A DNA stretch of 64,000 nucleotides from assembly GCA_002005505.1 (NCBI GenBank), contig KV908344.1:150001-214000 (forward strand), read 5' to 3'. Source of the stretch: Botryococcus braunii (lineage: Eukaryota; Chlorophyta; Trebouxiophyceae). Under the pieces are notes generated by a model. The model searched no databases, was not told the DNA's origin, and saw only the letters and a program-made list of their open reading frames with translations. Below, one piece after another: positions 40,127-51,104 of this stretch (its first letter is position 1; each line of letters opens with the position of its first letter). The position numbers were made by a program, and so were the translations under genes.

Positions 40127-40609
40127 GCCCCTCATCCGATTGATATGCCGTCCCTTCGGGACCTCTTGCGTCGGCATGGCCGCCAACCCTGGGAGGGCTT
40201 GCATGTCTCTCCTCGTCTCTGCCCGTCTGAGCGGGCTCAGCTTTGCACATACTCTAGGTGGTTTAATAGTCCGTCCCGCGCCACTCTCTCTAGGCTTTTG
40301 TGGTTACGTATGAGTGTTTCCAAGTTGAGGGTTTTCCATCGATTCCGCATGGGGGTTCACAACCTTCCTATTGATGCTGGTCGTCGTCGGGGCATCCCCC
40401 GTTCCCACCGGTTCTGTGATCAGTGTCAGGCTGGTTTGGTGGGTGATGAACACCACCTTGTCTTTTCCTGTTCGGCCCTTCAGCCGATCCGGGACCGTTA
40501 CCCCCATCTTTTTCGTTCCCCCTTTCGGTCGTTACGTCAGTTCGTCTGGCAAGATGACCTTCAGTCTGTGGTTAACTTCATTTATGATTGTTTTCAGTTT
40601 CGGTCTTAG
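40127..40609 (+). pseudogene. LINE-A ORF2, C-terminal zinc-knuckle part
   Basis: Same frame as the RT after one stop. It reads PIDMPSLRDLLRRHGR, then MGVHNLPIDAGRRRGIPRSH and the Cys/His motif CDQCQAGLVGDEHHLVFSC typical of LINE C-termini. It ends FQFRS and a stop. LINE-B carries the homologous sequence at 41020-41439 plus 46943-47041. Confidence 0.85.
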
Positions 40610-40864
40610 GTTTGTGTCTTGCCCTTTGCTGGCCCTTGCCCACTCTTGGGCTGTGTCCTGGGGCTTTCCTGCCCCTTCCTCTGTGTCCTGGGGCTTTCAT
40701 GCCCTTCCTTTGTGCTCTTGGCTCCCCACTCGGTACTTTGGGTTTGTGTTTGGCCTTGATTCTTAGGGTTTGTGTTTGGTTTCTCTCGGTGTCTTGCTGC
40801 GTCGGTGTTCGGTTTTCCATCTCATCAGCCCTTTGGGCTGGGTTGATGTAATTCCTTCCTTCCT
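40610..40864 (+). other. LINE-A 3' UTR and tail
   Basis: Has two imperfect copies of a TGTGTCCTGGGGCTTTC segment and ends GATGTAATTCCTTCCTTCC. LINE-B ends with nearly the same 3' terminus (GGATGTAATCTTCCTTCC, 47159-47176). Confidence 0.75.
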
Positions 40865-40874
40865 TCCTCTCGAG

Positions 40875-40995
40875 CCGCGCAAGTCCCGACTCGAGGGCGC
40901 AGTCTTCCCGGTCTCCAGGGCACCCGGAAAGGACATATTCTGTTCGAAATCCATTATGGCTACTTAGTATAACAGGCACTTGCTATATCGTCACA
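40875..40995 (-). repeat. Element 3 right LTR, second part
   Basis: 121 bases matching 8572-8692, after the LINE-A target duplicate; ends ATCGTCACA, then the CATG duplicate. Confidence 0.8.
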
Positions 40996-41439
40996 CATGT
41001 GCGCTTTGATAGAGCCATGGAGATTGACATTTCACACGTAAAGGATCTTTTAGACCGTAAAAGCGACATGATATGGGATGACCTAGACATCTCCCGTCGC
41101 TCTTGTGCATCCCCAAGAGCCTTATTCTGCAGATACCAAAGGTGGTTCGCACGTCCGCCTCATGTGCCACGGCGTAAGAGTGCGCTCATAATACATTGCG
41201 GGCCTTTAAAGGGCCGCAATGTCATGAATCTAAATCGCATAAATTTATGCGATTTAGATTAGGGTGTCATGACCTTCCTATTGATAAAGGCAGACAACAA
41301 GGCATCCCTCGAGACCAGAGGATCCTCTTTTTTACACGAGATTTGCACGAGGTGCTCCTTAGAGCTCGTTGGTAATGAACATAATCTGTTGTTCACTTGT
41401 CCAGCTGTACAACATGTACGGCAGCAATTTATGCATCTC
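40996..41439 (+). pseudogene. LINE-B relic, piece 3 (ORF2 C-terminus)
   Basis: Reads DISHVKDLLDRKSDMIWDDL and FCRYQRWFARPPHVPRR, then, after a palindrome-containing insert, [20 protein letters not shown] and PAVQHVRQQFMHL. This aligns with LINE-A SLRDLLRR and CDQCQAGLVGDEHHLVFSC. It ends at ATCTC (41435-41439), the LARD target duplicate. Confidence 0.8.
41194..41260. repeat. Two adjacent palindromes inside LINE-B
   Basis: 41227-41260 is a perfect 34 bp palindrome centred on AAATTT. 41194-41221 is a near-perfect one centred on TTTAAA. They replace the coding sequence expected here by comparison with LINE-A, so they arose within the relic. Confidence 0.85.
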
Positions 41440-42540
41440 TGCAAGAACAAATTCGAAGCAGCGATAACATTAGACCACAATTACTTCAGACTGAAAACAT
41501 TAAATTAGGTTGGGAACACCATCCAACCCTTTGTCGAAACGTGAGACAAAGCTTCAAGCGCGCTCCTGATGGACGACTCCACTTGGACGACTCCAGAGCA
41601 GGAGATAACTCCAGACACTTGTTAGGAACACCATCTAACAAGGCCACCTGTGCCATAACCATGTATGTCACAGAAAACGTAAGGACGTGTAGTACGAGTC
41701 CTGTCGCACCATGCGCACAAGGGACAAGGAGTCGAGGCTATCCACCATCAAGACTTTACACAAAGTATCGTAGCTTAACAAAGCAACCTAACTAAGGGCA
41801 GTCTTACCTGTGCCATAACCATGTATGTCACAGAAAACGTAAGGACGTGTAGTACGAGTCCTGTCGCACCATGCGCACAAGGGACAAGGAGTCGAGGCTA
41901 TCCACCATCAAGACTGATGAAAGAATGCCAAGCCGTCCCATATGACGCAAGGCCAAAGGAAACTAAACGGTAGGTGGACGAAGCTAGAATTCTTAAGTTC
42001 TAGGCCTCCGAGCCTACCAGCTACACTGACTCCGACGAGACCGTACGACAATAATCCGGGTCCCTAAGGAACTGCCACTTACACGCGCTTCAAGGAGGTC
42101 AAATCCTCAGCACGTTTCCTAACTTCAAAGGAACTCCTACGACCTTTAAGAGTACCCTAGTGATTCCTGGGTACAAAGGTCAGACCTAGCAATTACTCAA
42201 GAAGAGAACTAATTGCCCTTCATGAGTACATCACTTGAACTTCCAAGGCACACAAGAGGATGATAGTAAACTCGAGGTCATGACTTCTCGAATCGACTAA
42301 TCCTCAACGACAGGCAACCACATTAGTAGACATTACCTTTGAGATTACCGTATGACAAGCACCAAGCATAACACAAGGAGCTAGTCACATGCCAAGTGTA
42401 CCTTCCAAACTAAACCATGAGTTCCACATGTTTACGAACGACTGGAAAGTGACTATTTATTGTCCATCAGCCACTTCACACACGAAGGCACACGCTATGG
42501 GGAACCTCAAACCCTAGGGTTCCCATATTATTTCACAACA
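41440..42540 (-). repeat. LARD left LTR (3' LTR) with a 160 bp internal tandem duplication
   Basis: 160 bp longer than the right LTR because a segment starting ACCTGTGCCATAACCATG (41645 and 41808) is duplicated. Otherwise only a few substitutions separate the two LTRs. Confidence 0.85.
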
Positions 42541-45500
42541 CCTCCCCTTGCATGAAGTGGGGGAAGTGAGTGTCCATCACATGAAGAGAGTAATATGCCC
42601 CCCCCCAAAGTAAGTAGGCATAAAACATCACTCCATCAGCGAGAGCAACAATCATCGGTACAAGCGTAAAATCAACTGCCTGATTACCTCCCCTGGAGAT
42701 CAGGAAGGAGCAACCAATGCAAAGCATGCATAAACAAACGCCAAATCACGAAGGAACGCTCAAGCACAATATGAATGTAGCAAGAACACCATAACATGTT
42801 AAGAGACCACTCTCCATGGTAAATCTCCTAACCGATAAGCTATTCCCCGCGTAAGCGCGACCATGAAAGCGTAAACTTGATAGACAGTTTGTCCCAGTGT
42901 AAACCAGAAACTGAAGTAGCTTGATAGGAACCTTCAGAATACCAAACGCCTTTAGAAGCTTCTCATACGAGAAGAAAATGCATTTGACAAGAGGCAGCAC
43001 CTCCTCAAGTCAAGCAAAGCTTTAGACCAACGAAGTGGGAAGTAGACAATCACCTCAACTTAGATGATCCTCCCCTCGAGCTATGCACCATAAAGTGACT
43101 TAACAAACTGAATACCAAACAAAAGCAGTGGAGTAAACAGCCACTTCAAGCAAAAGCGACCCTCCCATCGATGAATTTGCTCACGCTTAATGTTAACACA
43201 AGCATCACAAGCTCAATGCTTACAAGCATCAATACACGAAGCATATGCATTGCCGCTACTGCAAGAAAACATATGACTGACCATTCCAATCTCACACCAA
43301 TTCCTTGTGAGACCAAAGTACGTATCAAAGGGTAACCATCCAAGCTGAAGAATCGTTACTTTAGTCAGCTTATCCAAGTTTAAACAGCGGCTTCTTCTAC
43401 CTCTTATTGTCACTTCTTGACTGAAGTCAAACGTCAAACGGAACTGATTCCGAAGCTCTATTGGGTATGCCGCAAGCTATCTTGGAGTTGTTCCCAAGTT
43501 CATGTTGGGTGCCTCACGCCTACTGCGCATCTTGGCCCACCCTCAAACTTATCCGGGAACATACACTACCGGTGTATACTCCTCAACTATATTGGACTAC
43601 CCGCAAACCATCATGGATCACGTGCTATCCCCATAGCCTCTGTATAGGGCAAAGCAAGTTCCTAGTTATCATGGCCGTTACAGCCCAACAATCAATCAAA
43701 TGAGGCACCATTGTCTCAGATAATCTTGGTCCCTTTGATGCACTCTCTCACGAGCAAGTTATCATAGCAATCACAGGCCATCATACTTGGTGATAGTCAC
43801 ATATTCATGTATAAATTTGGCAATGAAGAACCGCTCGCTGTTGAAGGACGAGCACAAACATCAATGAGGAGAGCTTCACTCCACCTTAGGAGGGATGAAG
43901 CTCCATGATATGATTAGGGCAAACCAACGTACACAGTTTGCCTTGAGAGACAAAGGCAAAGAACTTGTCCCTTGCATCACAATTTATCACGTGTAATCCA
44001 TGCAAGCAGAAGACAAAGTATTGGTAATAAGCCAGTACTTCGAATGTTACGAGCAGCCATCCGAACCTTCGAAGCATTAACCGCTTCGAGATTCGAATTG
44101 TACCGCGATCAGACAACCACGAGTCCGAATCGTGAGGCTCTAACTACCGCGTGGAGATAGGCCCAAACGTGACTATCTACAGTGACCTTAGAAACTTGTC
44201 TGAACAGCTCTGTAGAGGAACCAGCCCTTCAGACACCATACCAAGCACTCAAATATCCTTTCAAGATCATTGTAGCATACAAGAAAGGTCAAATGCAAGT
44301 AGCAATGCCAGTAGAACAAGCAACCCACAGTAGACGCCTTTGCGCAACGTGAATCTGAAGGTTGCAAGTAGCATAACTTGAAGCAGTTAGTACTAAAATC
44401 TGTGAAACTTAAATCAGGTCCACAGAAACCATAAGCAGTACCCAAGACAGGTCACAAGAAGCTACAACTCCTTAAAGCCGGCAAACTTCACATCTGCCCT
44501 TTAGTGCGCTGTACCCCAAGATATTCAGGGAACCTGTCATCAGGATGATCTTAGAAAGCATGGGACTTCATCAAAAATCCCAAAGACTCAAGTACTTAAC
44601 ATGAGGAAAAACAAACCTTTGCATAACAAAGAGCACAGAACCCCAGCATATCCAACTGCAGGGTTTGCCAATGTGCGCGCATCGATAACGTAACCTGGCT
44701 ATGCACCTGTCTTCCTCCAGATGCAGCCAAAAACAGTGTAGTTTCGCAGAGGTTTGCATATGCATGTTATACATGCCCTGGTACAATGAAAACCAGTTGA
44801 CTAAGGGTGAGAGATCTCTCACCCTTAATCCAAACATGTGTACACTGACAAGTCATCTCCAAAGAAGTAAACTGCATCTGGTGCGCTGACCCTTTCCTTC
44901 AACATAAAAGTCATGAAATTGCTACACTTAACACAACATGTGCATGCTCTTTAGGAGCAAGTCACTAGTCATGACCACATTGTGAACAGAAGGGTCTGCA
45001 TAACCAAACTCCCCAACTGCACACACTGCCATGGCCTTGGAAATGTAAAATGGTGTGAGGTATGAAGAGACACCTTTCTCATGCCTATCACATCCCCAAC
45101 AACCCAAGGCCAAGTGCATCTTTATGATGTCCATGTCATGTACCATTGAAAAACTACAGATCAATGGTAATTGCAAAAGTTTTTATAGGTGTAAGAGAGA
45201 GAGACAAAAGTGCAGATAACCACACCTATGCCCACTCGACTCATCGCATGCTCACATAAGGAGTATTTTGCTCACTCAAGAAGCACATACTCAACATTGG
45301 GCAGCCTGAAGATGCCCCCAAGCAACAAGCCACATGCCCCACACACTAGGGGCACTTGGGAAGGTAGGGAAAGATGCTACTGCACACATAATCAGGGGTC
45401 ACATGTACTTATGCCCCATGAGGAAGTTGGGACAGTACTCCCTTTCACGCTTGAAGGTGAGATTATTTCTCCAGAGGTGTCGATGCATGTCCATTCTTGG

Positions 45501-45983
45501 CACGCAAGGAACCTCCTTTTGTCCTCCCCTAGTCCCGAACCAGCCCGTACTGAACTGATCCATGTGTGCAAAAGCACCTGAAACCCATCAGCATACCGAA
45601 GAGTTAGTATACCGATAATCACAAATGTCAAATAGTAGGCTTGCAAGTAGACGCTTTGAACGCCCCTTTTGGAAGTTCAACGTTGAAGTGCCACTACACT
45701 TTCACAGATGTAGCACATGAATCATCTTTGCAATCTTGAATGCTCAAAAGATCACACAGAAATGATTGTATCTTAAAACATTCCGCCTTTCAAGTCCACA
45801 TTGGCTTGAACGGATCGAAATCGCCACGAAGTTTCAACAACGACAACAACTGATACCATGAGATTCAGCACCATGAATTAATCAACTGCTAAAACAATGA
45901 ATTAAAACCTTTCTGACGGAACACCATCGTCAGCAAGGGTAATGTTTACCACAGGCGTCAAACGTATTCGTTGACGATCGGCA
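42541..45983. other. LARD interior, non-coding
   Basis: No ORF with recognisable similarity on either strand. The minus-strand purine run GCAAGGGGAGG (42541-42551) next to the left LTR fits a polypurine tract. Confidence 0.7.
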
Positions 45984-45996
45984 CTCGCCGATACCA
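45984..45996 (-). promoter_or_regulatory. LARD primer-binding site
   Basis: Minus strand TGGTATCGGCGAG, directly abutting the LTR; the same core as in G1 and G2. Confidence 0.75.
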
Positions 45997-46937
45997 TGCA
46001 AGAACAAATTCGAAGCAGCGATAACATTAGACCACAATTACTTCAGACTGAAAACATTAAATTAGGTTGGGAACACCATCCAACCCTTTGTCGAAACGTG
46101 AGACAAAGCTTCAAGCGCGCTCCTGATGGACGACTCCACTTGGACGACTCCAGAGCAGGAGATAACTCCAGACACTTGTTAGGAACACCATCTAACAAGG
46201 CCACCTGTGCCATAACCATGTATGTCACAGAAAACGTAAGGACGTGTAGTACGAGTCCTGTCGCACCATGCGCACAAGGGACAAGGAGTCGAGGCTATCC
46301 ACCATCAAGACTGATGAAAGAATGCCAAGCCGTCCCATATGACGCAAGGCCAAAGGAAACTAAACGGTAGGTGGACGAAGCTAGAATTCTTAAGTTCTAG
46401 GCCTCCGAGCCTACCAGCTACACTGACTCCGACGAGACCGTACGACAATAATCCGGGTCCCTACGGAACTGCCACTTACACGCGCTTCAAGGAGGTCAAA
46501 TCCTCAGCACGTTTCCTAACTTCAAAGGAACTCCTACGACCTTTAAGAGTACCCTAGTGATTCCTGGGTACAAAGGTCAGACCTACCAATTACTCAAGAA
46601 GAGAACTAATTGCCCTTCATGAGTACATCACTTGAACTTCCAAGGCACACAAGAGGATGATAGTAAACTCGAGGTCATGACTTCTCGAATCGACTAATCC
46701 TCAACGACAGGCAACCACATTAGTAGACATTACCTTTGAGATTACCGTATGACAAGCACCAAGCATAACACAAGGAGCTAGTCACATGCCAAGTGTACCT
46801 TCCAAACTAAACCATGAGTTCCACATGTTTACGAACGACTGGAAAGTGACTATTTATTGTCCATCAGCCACTTCACACACGAAGGCACACGCTATGGGGA
46901 ACCTCAAACCCTAGGGTTCCCATATTATTTCACAACA
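45997..46937 (-). repeat. LARD right LTR (5' LTR)
   Basis: 941 bp, lacks the 160 bp duplication; followed by ATCTC duplicate. Confidence 0.9.
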
Positions 46938-47176
46938 ATCTCTTTCAACACAGGAGTCGATCTGTACAAACGTTTATGTGGCAAGAAGACCTTCAAGGGG
47001 TTGCCAATATTGGCAACAAATTTGCCAATTAATTGGCAAATTTGTGACTAGAGCACTGGAGAGCAATCTAACTCTCCCAGGTGCTGTGAGACCTCAATTG
47101 GCTAGTTTTAGGTCATTCATTGTACTGCCGTCCTCTTCAGCCCTAGTGACTGGTCTTTGGATGTAATCTTCCTTCC
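46938..47176 (+). pseudogene. LINE-B relic, piece 4: ORF2 end and 3' terminus
   Basis: Reads on from piece 3: HLFQHRSRSVQTFMWQEDLQ and GVANIGNKFAN, then stop, matching LINE-A HLFRSPFRSLRQFVWQDDLQ. The 3' UTR ends GGATGTAATCTTCCTTCC like LINE-A, fixing the LINE-B 3' end at about 47176. Confidence 0.8.
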
Positions 47177-47330
47177 ACGATGGGACATCCGTGAATGTCA
47201 CGGTCCGTGACTCACGGAGGCCAGGTCCGAGTCGGACCGTCCGACCGAACGGTCCGAGTCGGACCGTCGGACCGTCCGACCGAATTATTCACCCGAGAAT
47301 CTCGGGCCGAGATTATCCAAATCCCTGGGT
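47177..47330. repeat. GC-rich palindromic segment flanking LINE-B
   Basis: Contains GTCACGGTCCGTGACTCACGG, a run of GTCCGAGTCGGACC and CGGACCGTCCG palindromes and CCGAGAATCTCGGG. Inverted relative of 5505-5604. Confidence 0.55.
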
Positions 47331-47455
47331 GATGCCGGAGGCTCTCAAACCCTACAACCCACTATCAACCTCAAGAAGGACCCGTATTGTACTCAAGAAC
47401 GTGGAAACTGTATTTTAGAGTGATTACCTTCCAAGCTTCAGTGAATTGCTAGGTT

Positions 47456-47704
47456 ATGTCTACATCAGGCACCGATTCGAGCGATGATGCTGAAGAGTTG
47501 GCCGTACCCCGGCCTATCACGGTATTTTCCATGGAAGCTAACTTGAAAATGTTTTTAATCTGTCCCTCACCTCAGACTTTGAAATCGCAAGACGCTGCTT
47601 CCCGTGCCAGAGCGAGGATGTCACGAGAAGGCTATTTCAAACAGAACCTGATACAACTATCACGAAAAAATATTCGCTTTATTAGTTTTAAAAAGAAATT
47701 ATAA
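47456..47704 (+). other. Short ATG-started ORF, unrecognised
   Basis: 82 codons beginning MSTSGTDSSDDAEELAVPRP, Ser/Asp-rich at the start and basic at the end. It may be the truncated start of a transposon ORF1/gag or may be chance. No family recognised. Confidence 0.2.
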
Positions 47705-49056
47705 AACAAAGTGATATTTCTGGCTTCTTTCTCGTAATGAATGTCACACACCAAGTAGCACTGTAGGCTGGACATGTACATGTCGGCAATTTTTCGATCG
47801 TTCAAGAGTCGTGCAAATGATTGAATTGAAAAGAGTGCAACTAAACTAGCCATTTAGATTTAAATATACATCGTTCATGACGTGCCACGACACGACAATG
47901 TGTATTCTGCTTAACTTGTAGTGCAAGACATCCTGGTACTGACAATGACATTTTTCTGGCACTTGAGAACTGTATAGAGAGTCTAAAGCCAATTAAATAT
48001 AGAAAAATGTTGTGATGATGGTATTCTTCGTAAGCCTTGTGTTTCTTTTTGCAACTTGACCGACCGTCACGTACCGGTAGTATGCACTAGGTTGCACGGT
48101 CACCCCCACCCAGATCTCCCGAGGATGGATTCATCCCCCCAAGGCCATAGGCATAATCATAAATCTTCTGTTGTTATTGATTGGAACGTACGGAAGAAAA
48201 GCTCGCGACAGCATCTTCGACCTGCTATGTTTTTCATTGGTCGTTCCAAGTCTTGCTCACGGAGCCCAGAAATTACGTATTAAAACGTTGGCTAATTAGG
48301 TGTAGGCCCTGCTAAAGCGATTTGACGATAGAAGTTTTTGCAGGCATGACTGGACTAGCCCAGTCCGCATGAGCGCTCATGTGGAGTGTCAGGCGCTTAT
48401 CTTAGGTTTCAGGTTGCACTGCGCAGTGTAACCATGAACCTGAAGACTATGATGTCGTACTTGCATGCAAGTATCACGTATTGGTCTTGCTTTCATCATG
48501 CCTATACAAAGGCAATGCAACTGTTGGTATTAGCATGACATACTTGGGGGGTCAACCACATGGGGTTTTGTGCATTGAAGTTCCCACTTGTGGCAACTTC
48601 AACCCTTTCATCTGTACAGATACATGGTTTACCAATAAGCAATTGCAGAATGCATGTCTGGCTGATCAGGCGAGATGCGCTTTCTAAAATAATGGATCCT
48701 AATTAGTTCCAGCGCCCTATCCAAGACAGCGTTCCGGAAAGCTACATAGCCTCGATATGTACTAGGCCTTGACTAGTCCTGTAGTGTTGGTTCTGACATA
48801 AGGGAGTTTCTTGACAGGCACCATCGAGGAGATTAAATCTGGATGTCGAGGTCTCAATTGCAAACTTGGCGGCTGCCACTGTCAATCTCAACATCCAAGC
48901 CAACACTTCTACGGCTTCGACGACGACGGCCGTGCAGGTAATTATATGCCAATTGCTAATATTGCCCACTTGGTTCAAAGCCCTTATGCATTATCACGAG
49001 TGCTGGCAAGTGCCTGCGTGGTTACAACATTAGGCGAGGTCCAACTTCAAGCCTTG
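47705..49056. other. No recognisable gene
   Basis: AT-rich to mixed sequence with short frames only. A near-palindrome GTTGCACTGCGCAGTGTAAC occurs near 48413. Confidence 0.5.
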
Positions 49057-49078
49057 ATGTGTGTGTGTGTGTGTGTGT

Positions 49079-49138
<60 letters not shown>

Positions 49139-49215
49139 TGGGTGGGTGGGTGGGTGGGGGGCGGGGGAGGGGGGAGGGTTGCGTGCAGGGTGGGGGGGGG
49201 GGGGAACCAGTGTGT
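49057..49215. repeat. (GT)n microsatellite passing into G-rich DNA
   Basis: GT run to about 49134, then GGGTGG repeats and a run of G residues near 49191-49204. Confidence 0.95.
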
Positions 49216-49458
49216 TGGGGGGAAGCGGGGGGCTTGATGGGGGAGGGTTGGGAGTGGAGGGAGTGCGTCTGTGGCGTGCGTTTGCATTGCAGGCATCATT
49301 TAATTTTGCAGTTCATCAATATCTTCTACGACAGCTACTCATCCTGTAACCTATGATGTCGTATAAAGTTACCCTATGGTTGTCCGTACTCATATGTGCT
49401 TGGTACTTATCAAACTATGGCTATAGTGATTATGTAGTTAGATAACTACACGATGTTT

Positions 49459-49608
49459 TAGTTTTTGGTTGTTTGTGCTTGAAATCCTGTTGCAAAACAC
49501 AACAGGGACATTAAGTTACTTTAATCTATAGATTCTATTGATTAAACTAACTTAATGTCCCTGTTGCGTTTTGCAACAGGATTTCAAGCACAAAACAACC
49601 AAAAACTA
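49459..49608. repeat. 150 bp foldback element
   Basis: About 60 bp arms beginning TAGTTTTTGGTTGTTTGTGC face their near-exact complement ending at 49608 around a short AT-rich centre. Looks like a small MITE/foldback element; no obvious target duplication. Confidence 0.75.
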
Positions 49609-49686
49609 TTTTCATAGCTATTTCCAAGTAAACAAGATTGTATGCTTTGCCAAAGTAGGACCTGCACCTTAAATGGAGGAAATTTG

Positions 49687-49741
49687 GGATAAGCATTCCA
49701 GCTACTAATTAACTATTATAATAGTTGGAATGCTTATCCCA
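49687..49741. repeat. Second hairpin, 19 bp arms
   Basis: GGGATAAGCATTCCAGCTA pairs with TAGTTGGAATGCTTATCCC (one mismatch). Flanking CCTGCACCTTA / TAAGGTGCATG suggests a larger nested foldback with the previous hairpin. Confidence 0.75.
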
Positions 49742-50074
49742 GTTTTATGCATACAAACTATAGTTTGCTGGTCTCTGGATGAATTCGAAGCACAGAGAGG
49801 TGTAAGGTGCATGTCCAATTTTGGCGAACTACTCAGCGAACTACTCAGATATAACCTCATGTCCCTGTTGCCTTTTGACGGGAGAATGCATTAGGGATAA
49901 CGACACCTAACTATAATGCGGTGTGGGGTTGCGTGTTACGGCTCAATAGGTTCCAGGAAGCCCTAGTGCCGACTCAAATTCCGTGTCCGGTCCATTAAAC
50001 TCCTATCAAGGAGATGCGGCGAGCATTTCTGCCACAACCGCGCCGGACCTACAACCTGCCCCACAGGACCATGA

Positions 50075-50274
50075 GCCCACCCCAGCAGTCCAACAGCCCA
50101 CCCCAGCAGTCCAGCAGCCCACCCCAGCAGTCCAGCGGCTCGCCCCAGGAGTCCAGCGGCCCGCCCCAGCAGTCCAGGGGCTCGCCCTAGCAGTTCAGCG
50201 GCCTTCCCCAGCAGTCCAGCGGCCCTCCCCGCGAATCCGGCAGCTCGCCCCAGCAGTTCAGCGGCCCTCCCCAC
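50075..50274. repeat. 21 bp minisatellite, about nine copies
   Basis: Units of GCCCACCCCAGCAGTCCAGCA type repeat about 9.5 times with divergence. The plus frame is open and reads PTPAVQQ-like heptads. It may be coding, but no start, splice or family evidence supports a gene. Confidence 0.85.
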
Positions 50275-50450
50275 AGGTGCCTGAACAAGTCCAATAAGCC
50301 GGTTCTTAAAGCACTAATGAGTTCCCGTCCCTGGAATTGTTTGTGTATGTGGGGCAGGCTGCAGACGATAACCTTGTATATCCGTGCGTTGCCTTTAACC
50401 CTCATTTGGAGGGAAATTTTAGGACGAGTGCGCCCTGCGCTCATACTAGT

Positions 50451-50637
50451 GGGCGCGTGCGTGTGTGTGTGTGTGTCTGTGTGTGCGTGCGTGCGTGCGC
50501 GCTCGCGCGCGTGTGTGCTCGGTCGTATGCGAGCGCGTGTGTGCGTGTGCGTGTGCGTGTGCGTGTGCGTGTGTGTGCGTGCGTGTGTGCGTGCGTGCGT
50601 GCGTGTGTGTGTGCGCGTGTGTGTGCGCGTGTGTGCG

Positions 50638-50693
<56 letters not shown>

Positions 50694-50760
50694 GGGGGGG
50701 GGTCCTGTGTGTGGGTGGGGGGGGGGGGTGGAGTGGACTGGGGTAGGGGGGTGGCTGATA
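50451..50760. repeat. Compound GT/GC microsatellite and G runs
   Basis: GTGC and GT steps alternate to about 50690, followed by two G runs. Alternating purine-pyrimidine, so Z-DNA-prone. All long frames here are repeat artefacts. Confidence 0.95.
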
Positions 50761-51027
50761 TCAGGTGGGGCTGATGAGGTGGGGCTGATATCAGGTGGAG
50801 CTGATGGGCCTCCTGAGGTGGAGCTGGGGGCCTTAGTGTGTGGCAGGTTTCCACATGCATTTGGGGGACTGGGGTAGGGGGGGGGCTGTGTGGCGCATAT
50901 TGGCTGTGCTTATGTGTACGCTTACGCATGCAGTGGTCCAACGGGCACAGGTACGGGGTTTTGGGTTGGGGGGAGGGGGTGGTTGTGCGTACGTGTGCAT
51001 GCCCGTGCGTGTGCGTGCGCGCGCGTG

Positions 51028-51047
51028 TGTTTGTGTATGTGTGTGTG

Positions 51048-51103
<56 letters not shown>
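51028..51103. repeat. (GT)n microsatellite
   Basis: GT run following GC-alternating bases; a G run occurs near 51217-51230. Confidence 0.95.

Positions 51104-51104
<1 letters not shown>

Larger units (their letters stand above)
22478..40864 (+). mobile_element. LINE-A: L1-like non-LTR retrotransposon, split by G1
   Basis: Inserted in the Element 3 5' LTR with a 10 bp target duplication TCCTCTCGAG (22468-22477 and 40865-40874). The homologous LTR at 8562-8571 has the site only once. It has ORF1 with coiled coil and RRM, an ORF2 with APE endonuclease, a reverse transcriptase with YADD, and a C-terminal CCHC. The 3' end is GATGTAATTCCTTCCTTCC, a TTCC repeat rather than poly(A). Without G1 it is about 4.6 kb and apparently full length. 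ORF2 carries one frameshift and one nonsense codon, so this copy is probably inactive. Confidence 0.9.
7169..40995 (-). mobile_element. Element 3: large minus-strand LTR retrotransposon lacking RT and integrase, hosting Copia and LINE-A
   Basis: Two ~1.5 kb LTRs (7169-8692 and 21086-40995, the latter split by LINE-A) flank a minus-strand internal region. It has a leader, a gag-protease ORF, a Dam-like methyltransferase domain and an unrelated C-terminal part. The target duplication is CATG at 7165-7168 and 40996-40999, within LINE-B. No reverse transcriptase YxDD, RNase H or integrase motif is visible, so it is non-autonomous. The element without its guests would be about 8.3 kb. The LTRs differ at a handful of sites, so it is older than Copia, G1 and G2, whose LTR pairs look identical. 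Confidence 0.8.
41440..46937 (-). mobile_element. LARD-type non-coding LTR retrotransposon in LINE-B
   Basis: LTRs 41440-42540 (1101 bp) and 45997-46937 (941 bp) start TGCAAGAACAAATTC and end TTTCACAACA. The 5 bp target duplicate is ATCTC (41435-41439 and 46938-46942). The primer-binding site is on the minus strand beside the right LTR. The 3.46 kb interior has only short frames with no gag or pol similarity. Size and emptiness fit a large retrotransposon derivative that depends on a G1/G2-like partner. Confidence 0.85.

Noticed and set aside
42541..45983. Short frames in the LARD interior as genes
   Set aside because: None resembles gag, pol or a host protein; an empty interior fits a non-autonomous LTR element.
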